From Agrocybe praecox (lineage: Eukaryota > Basidiomycota > Agaricomycetes > Agaricales > Agrocybaceae), in assembly GCA_964017145.1 (NCBI GenBank), contig OZ024842.1:4154001-4218000 (forward strand): a DNA stretch of 64,000 bases, given 5' to 3'. Shown in pieces: positions 11,735 through 22,828 of the stretch; within the stretch, counting starts at the first letter, position 1; the number at the start of each line of letters is the position of its first letter. The notes beneath the pieces were generated by a model that saw only the letters and a program-made list of their open reading frames with translations, had not been told where the DNA came from and ran no database searches. The position numbers and the translations under genes were made by a program.

Positions 11735-14527
11735 TTAGAAAAGCTTAGGAAGACGCATTGAATTGCAAATGCGGTTGCAGATGTGCACGCCCTTGAAGTC
11801 TTCGATGCCGGTAAGCCCCTGGTCTCCGATGTATTTTTCCTGGTCTTCATTGGAAGAGTGAATTCGTGCGCTGAACAGGTTGAGGAGCCCATCTCTATCA
11901 ATATGGCCTGCAGGTGCGTCACGGTAAAGTTTATGAGCTTGATCAACACTTCTCTATGTACAAGTAGACTATACTCACCTTCAATATCAGTGATGATGAG
12001 CTGCTGGTCAAAATATTCGTACGAAAAATGAGAAAATGCGGCCAGAGCTTCTTCGAGTGAACCTTCTTCCACGAAAATCCCCTTTGTGGTAACAAGTGAT
12101 GATTGCGTGTCAAGTCTAGTTGACCAAGGCTGGCCCAAGGCTATCCAGCGAGTAGTCCTATCATTTCGGAAGGTCAAAACTTGGAATGTCTCCAGAAACG
12201 TAAACTCTAATTCAACGTATACATTAGCAGACGCAGTATCTCAAGTTATCATGACATTAATAACTTACTTGGGACATCAACGGGTACTTGCGCAGCAGCT
12301 CGATGAAATGCGAAGGCACAAAAGCCGCACCTAGCCAACCTTTCCGCCTCATGAATCGTCGCATCGATAAATTCAGCATACGTAGGATACTTGATGTTGA
12401 GGGTTTTCAAAGCAAAAAGCTTTTGTCCCTGCCCTGGCTTATTAATGAACATCTAACGTAATTCTCAGCAGATGGTAATAAATCTTATTAGATATATATA
12501 TTACATACCATGTATACACTCTTATGAGTGCCGGTGTATGAGGCTGTCTCGATGCATATGACATGGTGGATAGTTTTGTCCACATGAAGACCTAGTTCGC
12601 CATCGATATATTGATATTCGCCAAACTGAACCTCCCGTGCTGACCAAACCTCATCCTGATCAGAATCGGACTCCAAATCAACCCCCATCCTTGATCTTTT
12701 CTGAGTCACGTCAATATCAACTGAACGGTTAACGGTAGTAGGATCAGAAGACACCAGTTCAACCTCGTTTTCAGAGTCTGAACTGATCTCAATGATTTCT
12801 CCACCATTCCTTACTGCCACAGCATCATCGAGCGGCTCAAGTTTTACCACAACCTTTTTATCTACTTTTCCATGTGGCGGATTAACATCTGCAAAACTTT
12901 AAAGTATCGGTATTTATAAGAATATGTTACATTACTTACCATTTACCGCCTTTCGTAACTTGCTCCATTGGCCTTCATCTTTTCGCCCGAACGAGACAAA
13001 CTTGTCTAAGAGATTGACTTCTATTGCTCGCATATACAGATTTCGTGCCTTGTTGAAAGTGGACTTGACGTAGGTGCACTTAGGAAAGTGTCTGGAAAAT
13101 GCTTCCTTGACCGTCTGCTCGCCACTGAGGTTAACCATGTGGCAAAGGCCGGTGTGCATGTCCGAGGTGTATGTCAACGGGAAGGCAATAGAATTTATGG
13201 TTCGATGAAATGGTAAAACAGACTTAGCGGCGTCGGTAGCCATGGAAATTCCAGATGTTGTCTTCTCCCGTAGCACTGAGGATTGAACGGATTTGGAGCA
13301 AGAGGCGGTCGGGATAGGGACATCCTGTCGTAAAACCTGTGACACAGTATTGCTGGTACTGCCATCATTCGAGGGCGCAGAAAAAAGATTGATGCCCAAG
13401 GCAAGGTCTTTCTCGTGTTCGAGACGAAGACAGTCAGATTCCTTGATATTTCCCACACGGACAAGGATGGTACCACCAGGCGTGATCTTGAGAGGGTGAT
13501 CTAGTTCTTGAGCTACCCAACGTGTCACTGGCTCAGTGTGAAGCACACTGATGTGTGAATGGCCTTGAAGATAGTCGACAAGCATTGATGAGCTGCTAGG
13601 AACAAAATATCCACCATCAGACGTGATAACATTGAAGGACTGAGGTTCAATGTTTGGCTGGGTAATTAATATCACGATTTGAACATGAGTGATATGTAAG
13701 TTGGTTGACAGCGTACCTTTGCCCATAAGACAACCTGCAATCTCTTTTTATAATTGCTCTCCATACACTGCCTTCGATGTAACTCTTCATTTCGTTCTTG
13801 GACGCGGCGCTGAGCTTGTGTATATGCATTTGCATAGTTCCCGATAGCTCGTCCATAGTGTGTTCGTGGCTTCTCGGTCCCACTATTGACATCAGAACGA
13901 GTCGCTTGACCCTAAGGTGAAAAACGGATTGGTAAGTAACATTATCCTGAAAGACATACCATCTCATACTTACCATTGAAGACTCGGGTAAGTCTGGAGA
14001 ATTATCACGCTCGTCTTGAGGCCATTGCGAGGAACCAGGTCCCATAACGTGAAACTTACAGCCTCCTCGAGACTTACAGTATTGAGCACACAGAGGGTTT
14101 GGTGCATGTTGGCAGAGTATGTTTGCCCTTCGAGGCTGTCCACTCCCATTGCGACAGTCTGAGTTACTGCAGGACACACCCGCTTTCTTGCCCTTCTCGG
14201 GCGTGGTTTTCATGCTTTGGCGTGAAGCAAGATATGCCTGTACCTCCTCGGGAATCATGCGAAGTGGTGTTGGCTCGCTTTCATACCAGTGAAAGTGGGC
14301 ACAGTACTTGCACTAATTCGAAACACAAGGTTAGTATTTGAGATGTTCGTAAAGCTATATTAAAGGCTGGAACTCACACGATGAAAATGATGGCCATAAT
14401 TTCCAAGAATAGGGCTTTCCGTGCACAGTGAAGGCTTCCCATCTATCGCCCTATGGCACTTTGGACAAAACCGAATCAACACCTGAGGGAAAGCATTGAA
14501 TGTGGGCTTCGAAAAGAGGTTAGGCAT
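11735..14527 (-). CDS. Zinc-cluster protein with C-terminal alpha-kinase domain
   Basis: Eight exons (14527-14378, 14312-13974, 13911-13717, 13657-12940, 12888-12509, 12452-12269, 12206-11979, 11907-11735) join in phase to 788 residues. At the N-terminus, C21-x2-C24 ... NYGHHFHRC51-x2-C54-AHFHW resembles a GRF-type zinc finger. A second Cys/His cluster spans about 98-137, followed by a Q/R/E-rich helix and an acidic SDSEN stretch. The C-terminal third carries alpha-kinase hallmarks: a candidate lysine at 610 (KLFALKTL), AFSHFSYEYF (H715), a metal-binding D729 in ITDIEG, GDQGLTGIEDF, and H773-x-C775-x3-C779, which matches the zinc site of alpha-kinases. A serine/threonine kinase activity is expected; substrates are unknown. 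It lies wholly within the KDZ inverted repeats. Confidence 0.88.
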
Positions 14528-14896
14528 TTTCAAGTGGACTTGAGGAGTTGCAAGAAGAAAGAAACTGTCGCCAGCAAAGGAGAAATAGGAAGTGACGGAT
14601 AAAGGATGTTGAAAAAAAATTCATTCTGGTGCGGAAGGGAATATACATGATCATTAGTACGAAAAGAGCTGCCTCGAGTGACTACAAGTTCAAATTATGC
14701 GATATTAGGACACTACTGTCTGATAAATCATTAGCAGGTAGAAAATTAACATCCTACACAAGTAGACTTACATATTTTACAGGTATAGGCGTTGATAGAG
14801 AAGATGAAGGGATGAAGAAAGAATGCGAGCGGCCACATCATCGACGTCAGACATGCCGACAAAGTGCCGGAGCGTCACATGCTGTGACGGGAAAAA

Positions 14897-14950
14897 CCGA
14901 GGCTCTTGACTACGGGCTCCAGGCTCTGTCCCAGCCGATCCGAACTTCTG
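14897..14950 (-). repeat. Right terminal inverted repeat of the KDZ element
   Basis: The reverse complement begins CAGAAGTTCGGATCGGCTGG and matches the left end. It is followed by the second copy of GACATTTC at 14951-14958. Confidence 0.85.
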
Positions 14951-14958
14951 GACATTTC

Positions 14959-15433
14959 AGTGTAAATTATATTGCAATCTTTTCATATGTACAGTATACG
15001 TAAACCGAGTCAACTTATGTTCTTAAAATATCTGAATTTCGTGGTACATGACCAGCCCCCGATTTGTCCTCCAGCTTCATATTCGCCCAGTTTGCCTTGC
15101 TCGACGGTTTCTTGGCGAATCGGATCGTCGGGGCCTGATCTTCGAAGATGTGAAGACCGGCGGCATACTGGCCACTGGACGAAAACAGCCGTGCTGTGAG
15201 ATGCTCCATCTTGCAGCGACGCGACTTGTGCCGGCCAGAGCTTGACGGAAAGGAGCTCAAAAAAAAGCGTCTCGAAAAAGAGGGTACGAAAGAAGACGGA
15301 CCTGGGCCTGATGATTGATCACCAGCACTTGGTTGACGCTCGACTATCCTAAAAGCCAACGTGACCGGTTCGGGATGTTTATAACCGGAAAAAACCAATC
15401 ATCAGCAAACAAAACCGGGTAATGAACAATGCT
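14959..15433. other. Intergenic, no supported gene
   Basis: A 127-codon minus-strand frame (15,398-15,015) is open and rich in serine/arginine/proline, but it shows no recognisable motif, intron or flanking support. I do not call it a gene. Confidence 0.4.
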
Positions 15434-15441
15434 ATTTCCCA

Positions 15442-16084
15442 TAGTGTTGTGCTAAATAGGCTGACCTAATTAGCACGTGCTAATTAGCCCACCCGTCGGT
15501 GAGCCCAGAAATCTGGCTGCTAAATAGGGCTAATTAGCTCTTTTTCTTCGCGCTTGAGAGACCCTGTAATTTCTCTGAACTATATCTCAGACTGTCCAGG
15601 AGTGTCCAAGATGGACAAATTTTAATACAAAATAATTAGAAAAAGTAGTATACTAAGTACAGTTACTCGATTCTCGAAGTACTAATACGAAATATTATTC
15701 CAAATTCAAGTTTGTAATGTGAGGACCGCCAGGCTTCAGCGCATGTATGTACTATGGCCAGAAGGATTTTGACCTGGCTTTACAGTAACATCCAACTTTA
15801 TGCCGCGGATGCCGCTGCATTTACTTTATTGCCTCAGAAAAATAAGCGGGAGACATGGTAGTGGGAATAGAAGTTGAAGGTTCAGAGTCGCCGAAGGCCC
15901 CAGCTCTAGTAGACCCTATTTCACTCAGCTAATTAGCAAATTTTATTTATTTATTCGGCTAATTAGCGCCAAATAGCGGCACAGCTAATTAGCGCTATTT
16001 AACATATGTTAATTTGACCCTCCGACGGGCTTGCGCTAATTAGCCGGGGCTAATTAGGACTCCGACCTATTTAGCACAACACTA
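15442..16084. mobile_element. hAT-type non-autonomous element, CTAATTAGC word type, 643 bp
   Basis: The terminal inverted repeat TAGTGTTGTGCTAAATAGG is perfect over 19 bp at both ends. An 8-bp direct repeat, ATTTCCCA, flanks it (15434-15441 and 16085-16092). The TAGTGTTG ends and 8-bp duplication are hallmarks of the hAT superfamily. The interior is packed near both ends with the near-palindromic word GCTAATTAGC and variants, and the middle (15,600-15,900) is unrelated filler. There is no coding capacity. Confidence 0.9.
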
Positions 16085-16112
16085 ATTTCCCACATTTCTT
16101 TCACCAGGTTAA

Positions 16113-16140
16113 ACGAGACCTTATTGTAATAAGGTCTCGT
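16113..16140. repeat. Perfect 13-bp hairpin
   Basis: ACGAGACCTTATT, a GT loop, then AATAAGGTCTCGT form a perfect inverted repeat about 20 bp beyond the hAT element. No promoter, gene end or T-run accompanies it, so its role is unknown. Confidence 0.7.
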
Positions 16141-16859
16141 AAAGCACGTGATTGCGGTATCTGATCACCAGCACGGCGGGACGGGGAATTAGCATAACGC
16201 GACGTGACTCCGCAGCAGATGTGGACGAGGCCTTTGACTGGAATTCATTGAAAATAAATTGGAAGGAAAACGTGAACGATGTCTTTCTATTATTATGGCA
16301 AACTTGCACAAAATTTAATCCTACAATATGATAAAATGCTGGAGTGTTTTTGGCCCTATCTTACAACTATCTTATTCATACAATTCAGAACAAATTCAGA
16401 ATTCAACAAAAGAATGATCTTTTTTCCCTTTGACGTTACTTCTGCTCAAACAATGTATAGATCCTTGTCGTTATATTTACGGTATGCTCACCGATGGTAA
16501 GCCATTGAGATCACCTTGATCGTCTTACACGGCTTAAGAAAGGATACCGGGATCCAGACCTTCCAAACCCTGATTAATCTCGGTAATATTTTGCCAGTTC
16601 AGACTGTGTTTTCTTGGGCGCGTAAAACCACAGATCAGAAAATATATGTGCGTTTAAGTAGACACTTTGGGTTTAGTGCTAATGTGTCCTTAGAGCAACC
16701 GCTGCTCTACTTCCTTGATCGTCGGAGAACTCCATGAGCAGTGATGCCATGGTGCTGTTGAGGATAGATTACGTATAAATATCAGGCACATGCATGCTAC
16801 GGTCACCAAAATAATTATTTTGCCACACACATGTTATCTATATAAGGTACTCCTTCTCA
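16141..16859. other. Intergenic, nothing recognised
   Basis: The sequence is AT-rich. Two 73-codon frames (16,279 and 16,516) are the longest open stretches and show no motif or repeat. I see no gene. Confidence 0.45.
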
Positions 16860-17907
16860 TGAACGATCACCCAATGACCTAGCAGCAGCAGCGTCCAACA
16901 TGCCACGCTCACATACTTCCCGAAGACGTCCTCGAAACGATATTTCTTGAAATGACAACAGATCCAGGGATTCCAACTTGGAGTCGACTCCGACTAGCGA
17001 TAACAAGCACTCACATCTGTAGCCGTTGGCGGATCTAATCATGGAGACCTCGACGATATGGGCCAGGAATATCGTTCTTGATGTAACAGCTTACACTAAA
17101 ATGCGACGCAACATGTTGTCAGTAGTTCACAAAAAAGCGAAATCCCGGTCTCTTTGGGTGGAAGGCAAACTCAATGACCTCGTACCGCAAAACGTACTGA
17201 GTGATGCCCAGAAGGACTTAGCGAAGTTCTCGTTGGACCTGTTTAAATTCGAAACAAACAGTCCATTTATCGTTGACAGACTGAGAGAAAGTATGCAACA
17301 TCCTGCCCCACGCCTCCTGTATTTTGTTGTAAACAGCTCGTCTTTTCCCATCATCCGTGGTATCAGGACAGATTCAGTCGATGAAAGTCCGTACAGAGCT
17401 CTGTTTTACAATTCAGCACCACTACTTCATCTATTCGACGCGGACATCTCACCGTTCGCTAACCTGACCTGTCTCTCCAATCTGCGAGTTTTCCACGCAT
17501 GTACTGAAATGCGATTTCAGACCTCCATCAAAAATCTTTTCAACATATTGTGATCGATGAGGAGTTTGGAAGAGGTTAAAAATGATGCAGATATAAGTCC
17601 TGGAGGTGCGGATGACTTGGCAAGGCTTCCAGTATTCGAACTTCCGTTGCTCATCAGTATGTCGCTCCACACATCCATCGAATCTTGCATTGCAATTTTA
17701 AAACGCATCTCGCTGTCTCCCTCTGGATGCTCGATAAACTGCCAGGCATTAGTCTCCTCAATCAACCCACCTTCCGCAGGAACGTACCGGGATTTACACA
17801 CAATATTCCCAGATATTGAGCGCCCATATGTCCCATCACCATTCGGTACAGGGCATGACATCCGTTTCATTCGCGATAACTCCCCGCTAGATTCAGAGAG
17901 TCAATGA
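16860..17907 (+). pseudogene. F-box protein pseudogene (short-type)
   Basis: An F-box is legible in frame from about 16,910 (LPEDVLETIFLEMTTDPG, then THICSRWR). It runs into a TAA at about 17,036 where one base appears to be missing (CGGATCTAATC). The rest continues in another frame from 17,026, with motifs usual for agaric F-box proteins such as SRSLWVEGKL and ESMQHPAPRLLYF, until an in-frame TGA at 17,551. The frame then reopens to 17,907. One frameshift plus one stop make it a broken gene. It is not a copy of the F-box gene at 35 kb; the motif order resembles the relic at 25.9-27.5 kb. Confidence 0.75.
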
Positions 17908-18117
17908 CGCGTGTAAAATATTCTCATATTCCGACGAACGATTTAGGCTGGCGGTCGGTTCTGGAAAGATAGTGAATCATCAGCATCCTCTAGTGTTTTT
18001 ATATTGGGTATGAATGACCGAATGTGATATTGGGGTAGGCGCGCGCGCTGTGAATCGGTGAATCTTGGAAAATTTTCTGGAAAATAAATCTTTTTAAAGA
18101 ACATAAAGTGTATAATA

Positions 18118-18133
18118 CAGATGACCTTTTCTC
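18118..18133. repeat. LINE target-site duplication, poly(A) side
   Basis: CAGATGACCTTTTCTC, identical to 25,293-25,308. It is followed at once by 16 T (18,134-18,149), which is the poly(A) tail of the minus-strand LINE. Confidence 0.93.
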
Positions 18134-18295
18134 TTTTTTTTTTTTTTTTGCGGAGCTAGAAATCTACGCGCCGCTTCGCGGCACGTTTCGATCAGGCTAA
18201 ATATATGGAATTCCACCACGTCATACACGCAACGAGGAAATGCACTTTCATTCTGCACATTCTTTCGAATAGTGTGGGGCTCGGAGCCTTGACAT

Positions 18296-21012
18296 TCACC
18301 TGTTCCTTCCAGGAGGTCTTCTCTCCGTACCCACTAAAACCCCGGTTCGTTGCCTGATCCAATCGTCGTCAAGGGCTTGTTTATCCTTGAGGACATCCCA
18401 CCATGTATTTTCCACTATCACGGAGGACACCACTTTCGCGCGATATTTTGCTGTGTTTGTATGCAGCATGTCGATCATGAGTCTATCGTTTAGTGTCCGC
18501 AGCCAGGACTGTGCCAGCTCGTCATCGGACCTCATTTTTCGTGGGTCTTCCTCTCCTTCTATTTTCCATCGACATCTGTTGTTCCAGATCATATGCGCTG
18601 ACTCAGCAATTAGTATAGTGAGGAGACGACTCGCGCCTCTGTCCACGGCGCCGTTGGGTTTATGTATTTTCAGGAGTGCGCACCCTAGAATAGTACCTAG
18701 GCAAGGTTTTCTCCACGGTCTAACCTTGGCTTCCCACAATTTTGCAGCGGCATTCCATATGGCTTCCTGTCCGGAGGCTCTGCATTCGGTGAGTGTGTGT
18801 ATTAGGGTTTCCTCAGTGTTGCATACATGGCAATCAGCTCTCTGTTCAAAGCCTGGGATATCCCGCCAGTAGTTTCCTACACGGTACGCCCCGTGCATGG
18901 CCTTCCATAGGAAGGCTCGTGTCTTCTGCGAGAGCACCTTGTCTCTCAGGGATAACCATATTTGCTCGTCGGTTGGTGAGAAACCAGAGAAATCGCTAAC
19001 TGCGTCTCTTGTCATTTCTAGATGTAGTGCAGTCGTCCTCCTCTCAGGTGCGTCTTTTGCCATGCCTTTGTAGAGGGAGGACTGGGTCATGGTCTGTAGT
19101 CGTGCTCCGGCAGGCAGCAATACCATGTGGGATGGGATGGGGCGTTGGTCCAGAATAGGGTGGTAGGTTAGCCGGATTCCTCTCAGCGAAAGCGCCTGTG
19201 CCTGCTGGGTCGTGTTCACGTCCGACTTTGTTACAGGGAGGAGAACATGTCCTCGTCGTTGGATAGCCCTGCATGCTATGTGACGTAGGGAGCGTTGTAC
19301 GTCGTTGTTTCCTGTTTGCCCCTGATTCATTATATTCTGAATACCTGTTGTTAGCAATGGGGTAGTGCTGTCAGATATGTTCATGATTACCACATCATCG
19401 TTCTCGGGTACGTTTTCCAGTATGTACTTAACGGCTTCAAGTTCACATAGGATACCTGTTTTAGGGCCAGTTGGTCCACGGAGGGCTTGGTTACGCCCGT
19501 CATCTGGTCCAAACCATACCCCGCCTCCACTTATGGCTCGTGCTGAGCGGTGGTGCCTGATCGTAGTTGCGATTGTGACTACTACCCTATTTACAGGTCT
19601 CTGGGCGGGTAGGGTAATTCGGGGAGGTGTGGACACCTCAGTGTCATGGTGGAAGACTCTTATGTCTTCCCAAAGGGTAGCGGGTGTGTAAGGGTCTGCT
19701 GGTATCATCTTGCAGTGCTCGTTTCGGTAGGGGCGTGGTTCCCTTGCATCGTTATCCAAGTTTTCTATGTTACGTGGGTCCCATCTTCTTAGAAGGGCGT
19801 CAAGGGTTTGAGTTCCCCTGATTTTGCATTTGGGGGGGTTTCTACACCCATGTTGTCTTTGTGTACGACATTCCTCACACTGGCAGAATTGGATGGGTCT
19901 GTGGTCCGGTGGTAGTGGGGTTAGTACATAATCTACCATCTGCCCTACAGTGATAATATTATGTACCGTTCTCTGGCAATCAGCCCAGACTGAATTATTT
20001 TGCGCTCGCTTTGCGGGGTTCAGGCCTTTGTGGTGCCACATGGGCATAGCTTTCAGGTGAGCTGAACTAGGATTTGGCGGGTCCAATTTGACACCATGCT
20101 TCGTTGCAGCTTTCAGCATACGTTTTAAGGAGGCCGGGAGACCTGATCCCCTTTGCATTTTCGGTTTCCAGGATTGCAGGAAGGTGTTAACCTTTGCTCG
20201 CTCATCAACCTTTACCTGGGTTTGTAGTGCATTCTTACCAATCAGTTTGTCTGCGATTATCGTCCACTTTGGACGGCGGTCAGGGGGGGCAAGGTAGGCC
20301 TTGGTTTTCATAAGTTCTATAGCTTCGTTTCTGTGGTGGAGGTCAAGGATACCCTTTCCTCCTTGGTATAGCGGGCTGGACATAACCTCTCCATTGATTC
20401 TGGCTGCGGAGTCGTCCCATAGGAATTTGGACGTTAGCTTTTTTAGCTGGGTCTCAATCTCTTCTGGCATACCCTGTACCCTTGCAAGGTATTGCGTCAT
20501 TCCTCCAACAACCATATTTATAATTAAACGCTTGCCTTCCACTGTTGGGAAGCTCTTCTTCCACTGGTTGAGTGAGTTCTCAATTTTATCGAGTACAAGT
20601 GACCAGACGCCTGGCTGATCTACTTTATTTCCGACATAGGCCCCTAGTACTCGTACCGCCTCTCCGTCTGGGGTTATTTTAATGTTTTCAGGTATTCCTG
20701 TCATATCTTGGGTGGACAACTTACGTGTTTCCAGCACTTGTTGTCGATATTCCGGTGTTCCAGCAGGGACTACTACTGTCTTTGGGACGTTGAATTTCGC
20801 CCCAGATTCCTTGCACCAGTTCTCCAGGATCTGCTGTAGCTCGCTAAAAGAGTCTCCCTCGGAGAGGTATATGGTGGTGTCATCCGCGAACAAGGTAGTA
20901 ATTAGTCGTTCTAAGTTTTCTCTTAGTGTAAAGCCACGGAGGTTAGAGTCACGTAGCATGCACGCTAGTGATTCAATGGCTAGGTTGAAGATTAGGCAGG
21001 AGAGTGGATCTC
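18296..21012 (-). CDS. LINE ORF2, 3' half: reverse transcriptase end, RNase H-like and zinc domain
   Basis: It starts inside the reverse transcriptase at RDPLSCLIFN, with the catalytic box LITTLFADDTTIYL shortly after. A thumb-like region follows, then an RNase H-like segment near residues 510-620 (GGGVWFG, LCELEAVKYIL, NISDSTTPL). A zinc motif C-x2-C-x7-H-x4-C (CHVCNTEETLIHTLTEC) lies further on, with the C-terminus ending at 18,296. The open frame on this strand begins 46 bases earlier in inverted 5'-half DNA, so its first residues are an artefact of the junction. It is not a functional gene on its own, because the N-terminal half is on the other strand. Confidence 0.9.
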
Positions 21013-22383
21013 GCCCCACCAGACTCTGCGGGGGCGAGCTATGAACGTGAACAGCCAACTACGTCCGCTGCGCGTCGCCCTGCTCCTGCCCATAGCCAGC
21101 CCTTCCTCTTCACGGCTAGGCTTCCCTCCACCGCGGGTGGCTCTGGCTCATCGTCCACCGCCCACCAGCCATCCCTGGAGAGGACTACGAGAACCCAGAA
21201 TGCCGGAATGCGATCGTTCCAGGATGTAGGACGAAGGACCGTTTCCCAGCCATCCGCTGCCACTAGCCAACCTCCACTCCACAACCCTCCCTCCGCTATT
21301 AGCCAACCCCCACCCTACAACCCCCCTCCGCCTGCTGCCGCAAACATCCCCCAGACTACTCCCTTCCGTGTGGGAGGGAATTTTGTGTTGGCTACGGCCC
21401 CCGTTGGCGGCTGGAAGTACCCTGCAGGAGTAACCTCCGCCAAACTCTTCAAGGCCCTAACCCCTGAGAGCCGAAGGGTCCAGCTGAACACAGGAGGCCT
21501 CCTCCTGGCTGTGCATGTGATCAGAGTCTCTCCGAGCACGACTCTCAGCGCTGTCTCCCTCTTACTCCAAAATATCCTCGTCTCCCACCCTGACAACGCC
21601 CACGAGCACCCAGTAGTGGGTTTCCCGGCTTATGTCAAGGATGCGCATAGGATCCCTGAGGCAATGTACACCGGTATGGTTTCCAACCTGTCTCCACGCC
21701 TATACCGGGCCCTCCTCCAACAAATCTGTGTCAGTACCGTCGACATTACCGCCTTCTTCTACCCGATGGAGGACAATCGGGTGGTTACCGATTATGGATT
21801 CGCTCTCCAAGGCCTAGGTCTTCCCGCCACCGACCAAGGTGCAGACTTCTGCCGTAGGATGGTGAGGGCGGTTCTTGTGGAAGATATAGCTACGCAGCGG
21901 GTGATCCTAAACGAGCACGAAAACATCCCACACAACTACGAAGCCCACCAGATGGTCGCGTTCATCCTAGACACCATCCGTGTAGTCCCTGTCGAGCTCG
22001 ACCTACCCAAAAGTACCTTCAAAGCTGTTCACTTTAACGTACACATCTTGTCCCCTACCAAGTCCTCAGAAGGTCATCGAAGGTGGATCGACTACATCTC
22101 CTCCAAGCAGTACCAACATAAGGATTACCCCTATGGATGTGGCACCCAACGCAAGAGCCACAAATGCCTGATCTGTGCTGGATACGACCACCCCCTGGGC
22201 TTGTGCCCACTTCCCTCCCTAACTGGCAAAGTCCCTATCGACGGCACCACCAATATCATGCCCGAGGATCTGTTGGAAAGCAGCTTCAATCCCGTAAAAG
22301 GAGGCCGGAACGGAGGTAGCTATCGCAATGGAGGCTTCCGAAGGAATGGAATGGATAATCGTATGAATAGTCAACGCAGATAG
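21013..22383 (+). CDS. LINE ORF1 (gag-like, 5'-truncated), CCHC knuckle
   Basis: About 455 residues. A proline/serine/alanine-rich N-terminal third is followed by a globular region. A C-terminal nucleic-acid-binding motif, HKCLICAGYDHPLGLCPLP, contains a C-x2-C-x4-H-x4-C knuckle, and the tail is rich in glycine, arginine and asparagine. The apparent ATG at 21,004 straddles the inversion junction (ATGGATCTC comes mainly from the other half), so the true start is missing or lies downstream. The role expected from the family is RNA binding in the retrotransposition particle. Confidence 0.85.
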   Translation, partial: APPDSAGASYEREQPTTSAARRPAPAHSQPFLFTARLPSTAGGSGSSSTAHQPSLERTTRTQNAGMRSFQDVGRRTVSQPSAATSQPPLHNPPSAISQPPPYNPPPPAAANIPQTTPFRVGGNFVLATAPVGGWKYPAGVTSAKLFKALTPESRRVQLNTGGLLLAVHVIRVSPSTTLSAVSLLLQNILVSHPDNAHEHPVVGFPAYVKDAHRIPEAMYTGMVSNLSPRLYRALLQQICVSTVDITAFFYPMEDNRVVTDYGFALQGLGLPATDQGADFCRRMVRAVLVEDIATQRVILNEHENIPHNYEAHQMVAFILDTIRVVPVELDLPKSTFKAVHFNVHILSPTKSSEGHRRWIDYISSKQYQHKDYPYGCGTQRKSHKCLICAGYDHPLGLCPLPSLTGKVPIDGTTNIMPEDLLESSFNPVKGGRNGGSYRNGGFRRNGMDNRMNSQRR

Positions 22384-22828
22384 AAGTAGTTTTGTTTGTT
22401 GCCCTAAAATTGTAGAACCCTTTTTCCGCAACCCCGCGCTTCTCCCAGACCCATCCCCCCCATGTTAGATCTCTTCCAAAACTGACGTTGTACCATGCAA
22501 CAGCTTATCTAGGGTTCCAGGAGCACCTCGTATCGTGGGCCCACATTTACTGACCGTACGCGGGACAGGAAAGCCCATGGTGTGCATAGGAATGCCATAG
22601 TTTCCTAAAAACGGTGACCTATTTAGGTCTCTGAGCTTCACACCGTGCCGAGAGGCTGAAGTCATGATGAACGGCCCAGCCTAGTAATCCTCTGACAACG
22701 AAGCTCCTGATTGGCGCTATACCAGAGTAAGCGTCTAGGTACTTGCAGAGGTAGGAGCTTGTACGACACCTTACTGACCAACCAACCACCTTTACGCGCC
22801 GCTTTCGACGGCGACCGACAATATCGAA

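Larger units (their letters stand above)
9202..14950. mobile_element. KDZ-type transposon carrying an alpha-kinase gene, 5,749 bp
   Basis: The ends are imperfect 54-bp inverted repeats (9202-9255 and 14897-14950), flanked on both sides by the same 8 bp, GACATTTC (9194-9201 and 14951-14958). Both repeats contain TCGGATCGRCTGGG and GAGCCTGGAGCC blocks. Between them lie two convergent genes whose 3' ends are about 100 bp apart: a KDZ-type transposase (+) and a zinc-cluster/alpha-kinase protein (-). Both reading frames join without stops across all introns. An 8-bp duplication suits the Zisupton branch of KDZ elements. Transposase, cargo, ends and target duplication together describe a complete, possibly active element. 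Confidence 0.88.

Noticed and set aside
9202..14950. TET/JBP dioxygenase linked to the KDZ element
   Set aside because: TET/JBP genes are known neighbours of fungal KDZ elements, but no such domain is visible here; the second gene has alpha-kinase motifs instead.
15015..15398. 127-codon minus-strand frame as a gene
   Set aside because: No motif, no introns, no paralogue in the window, and biased composition.
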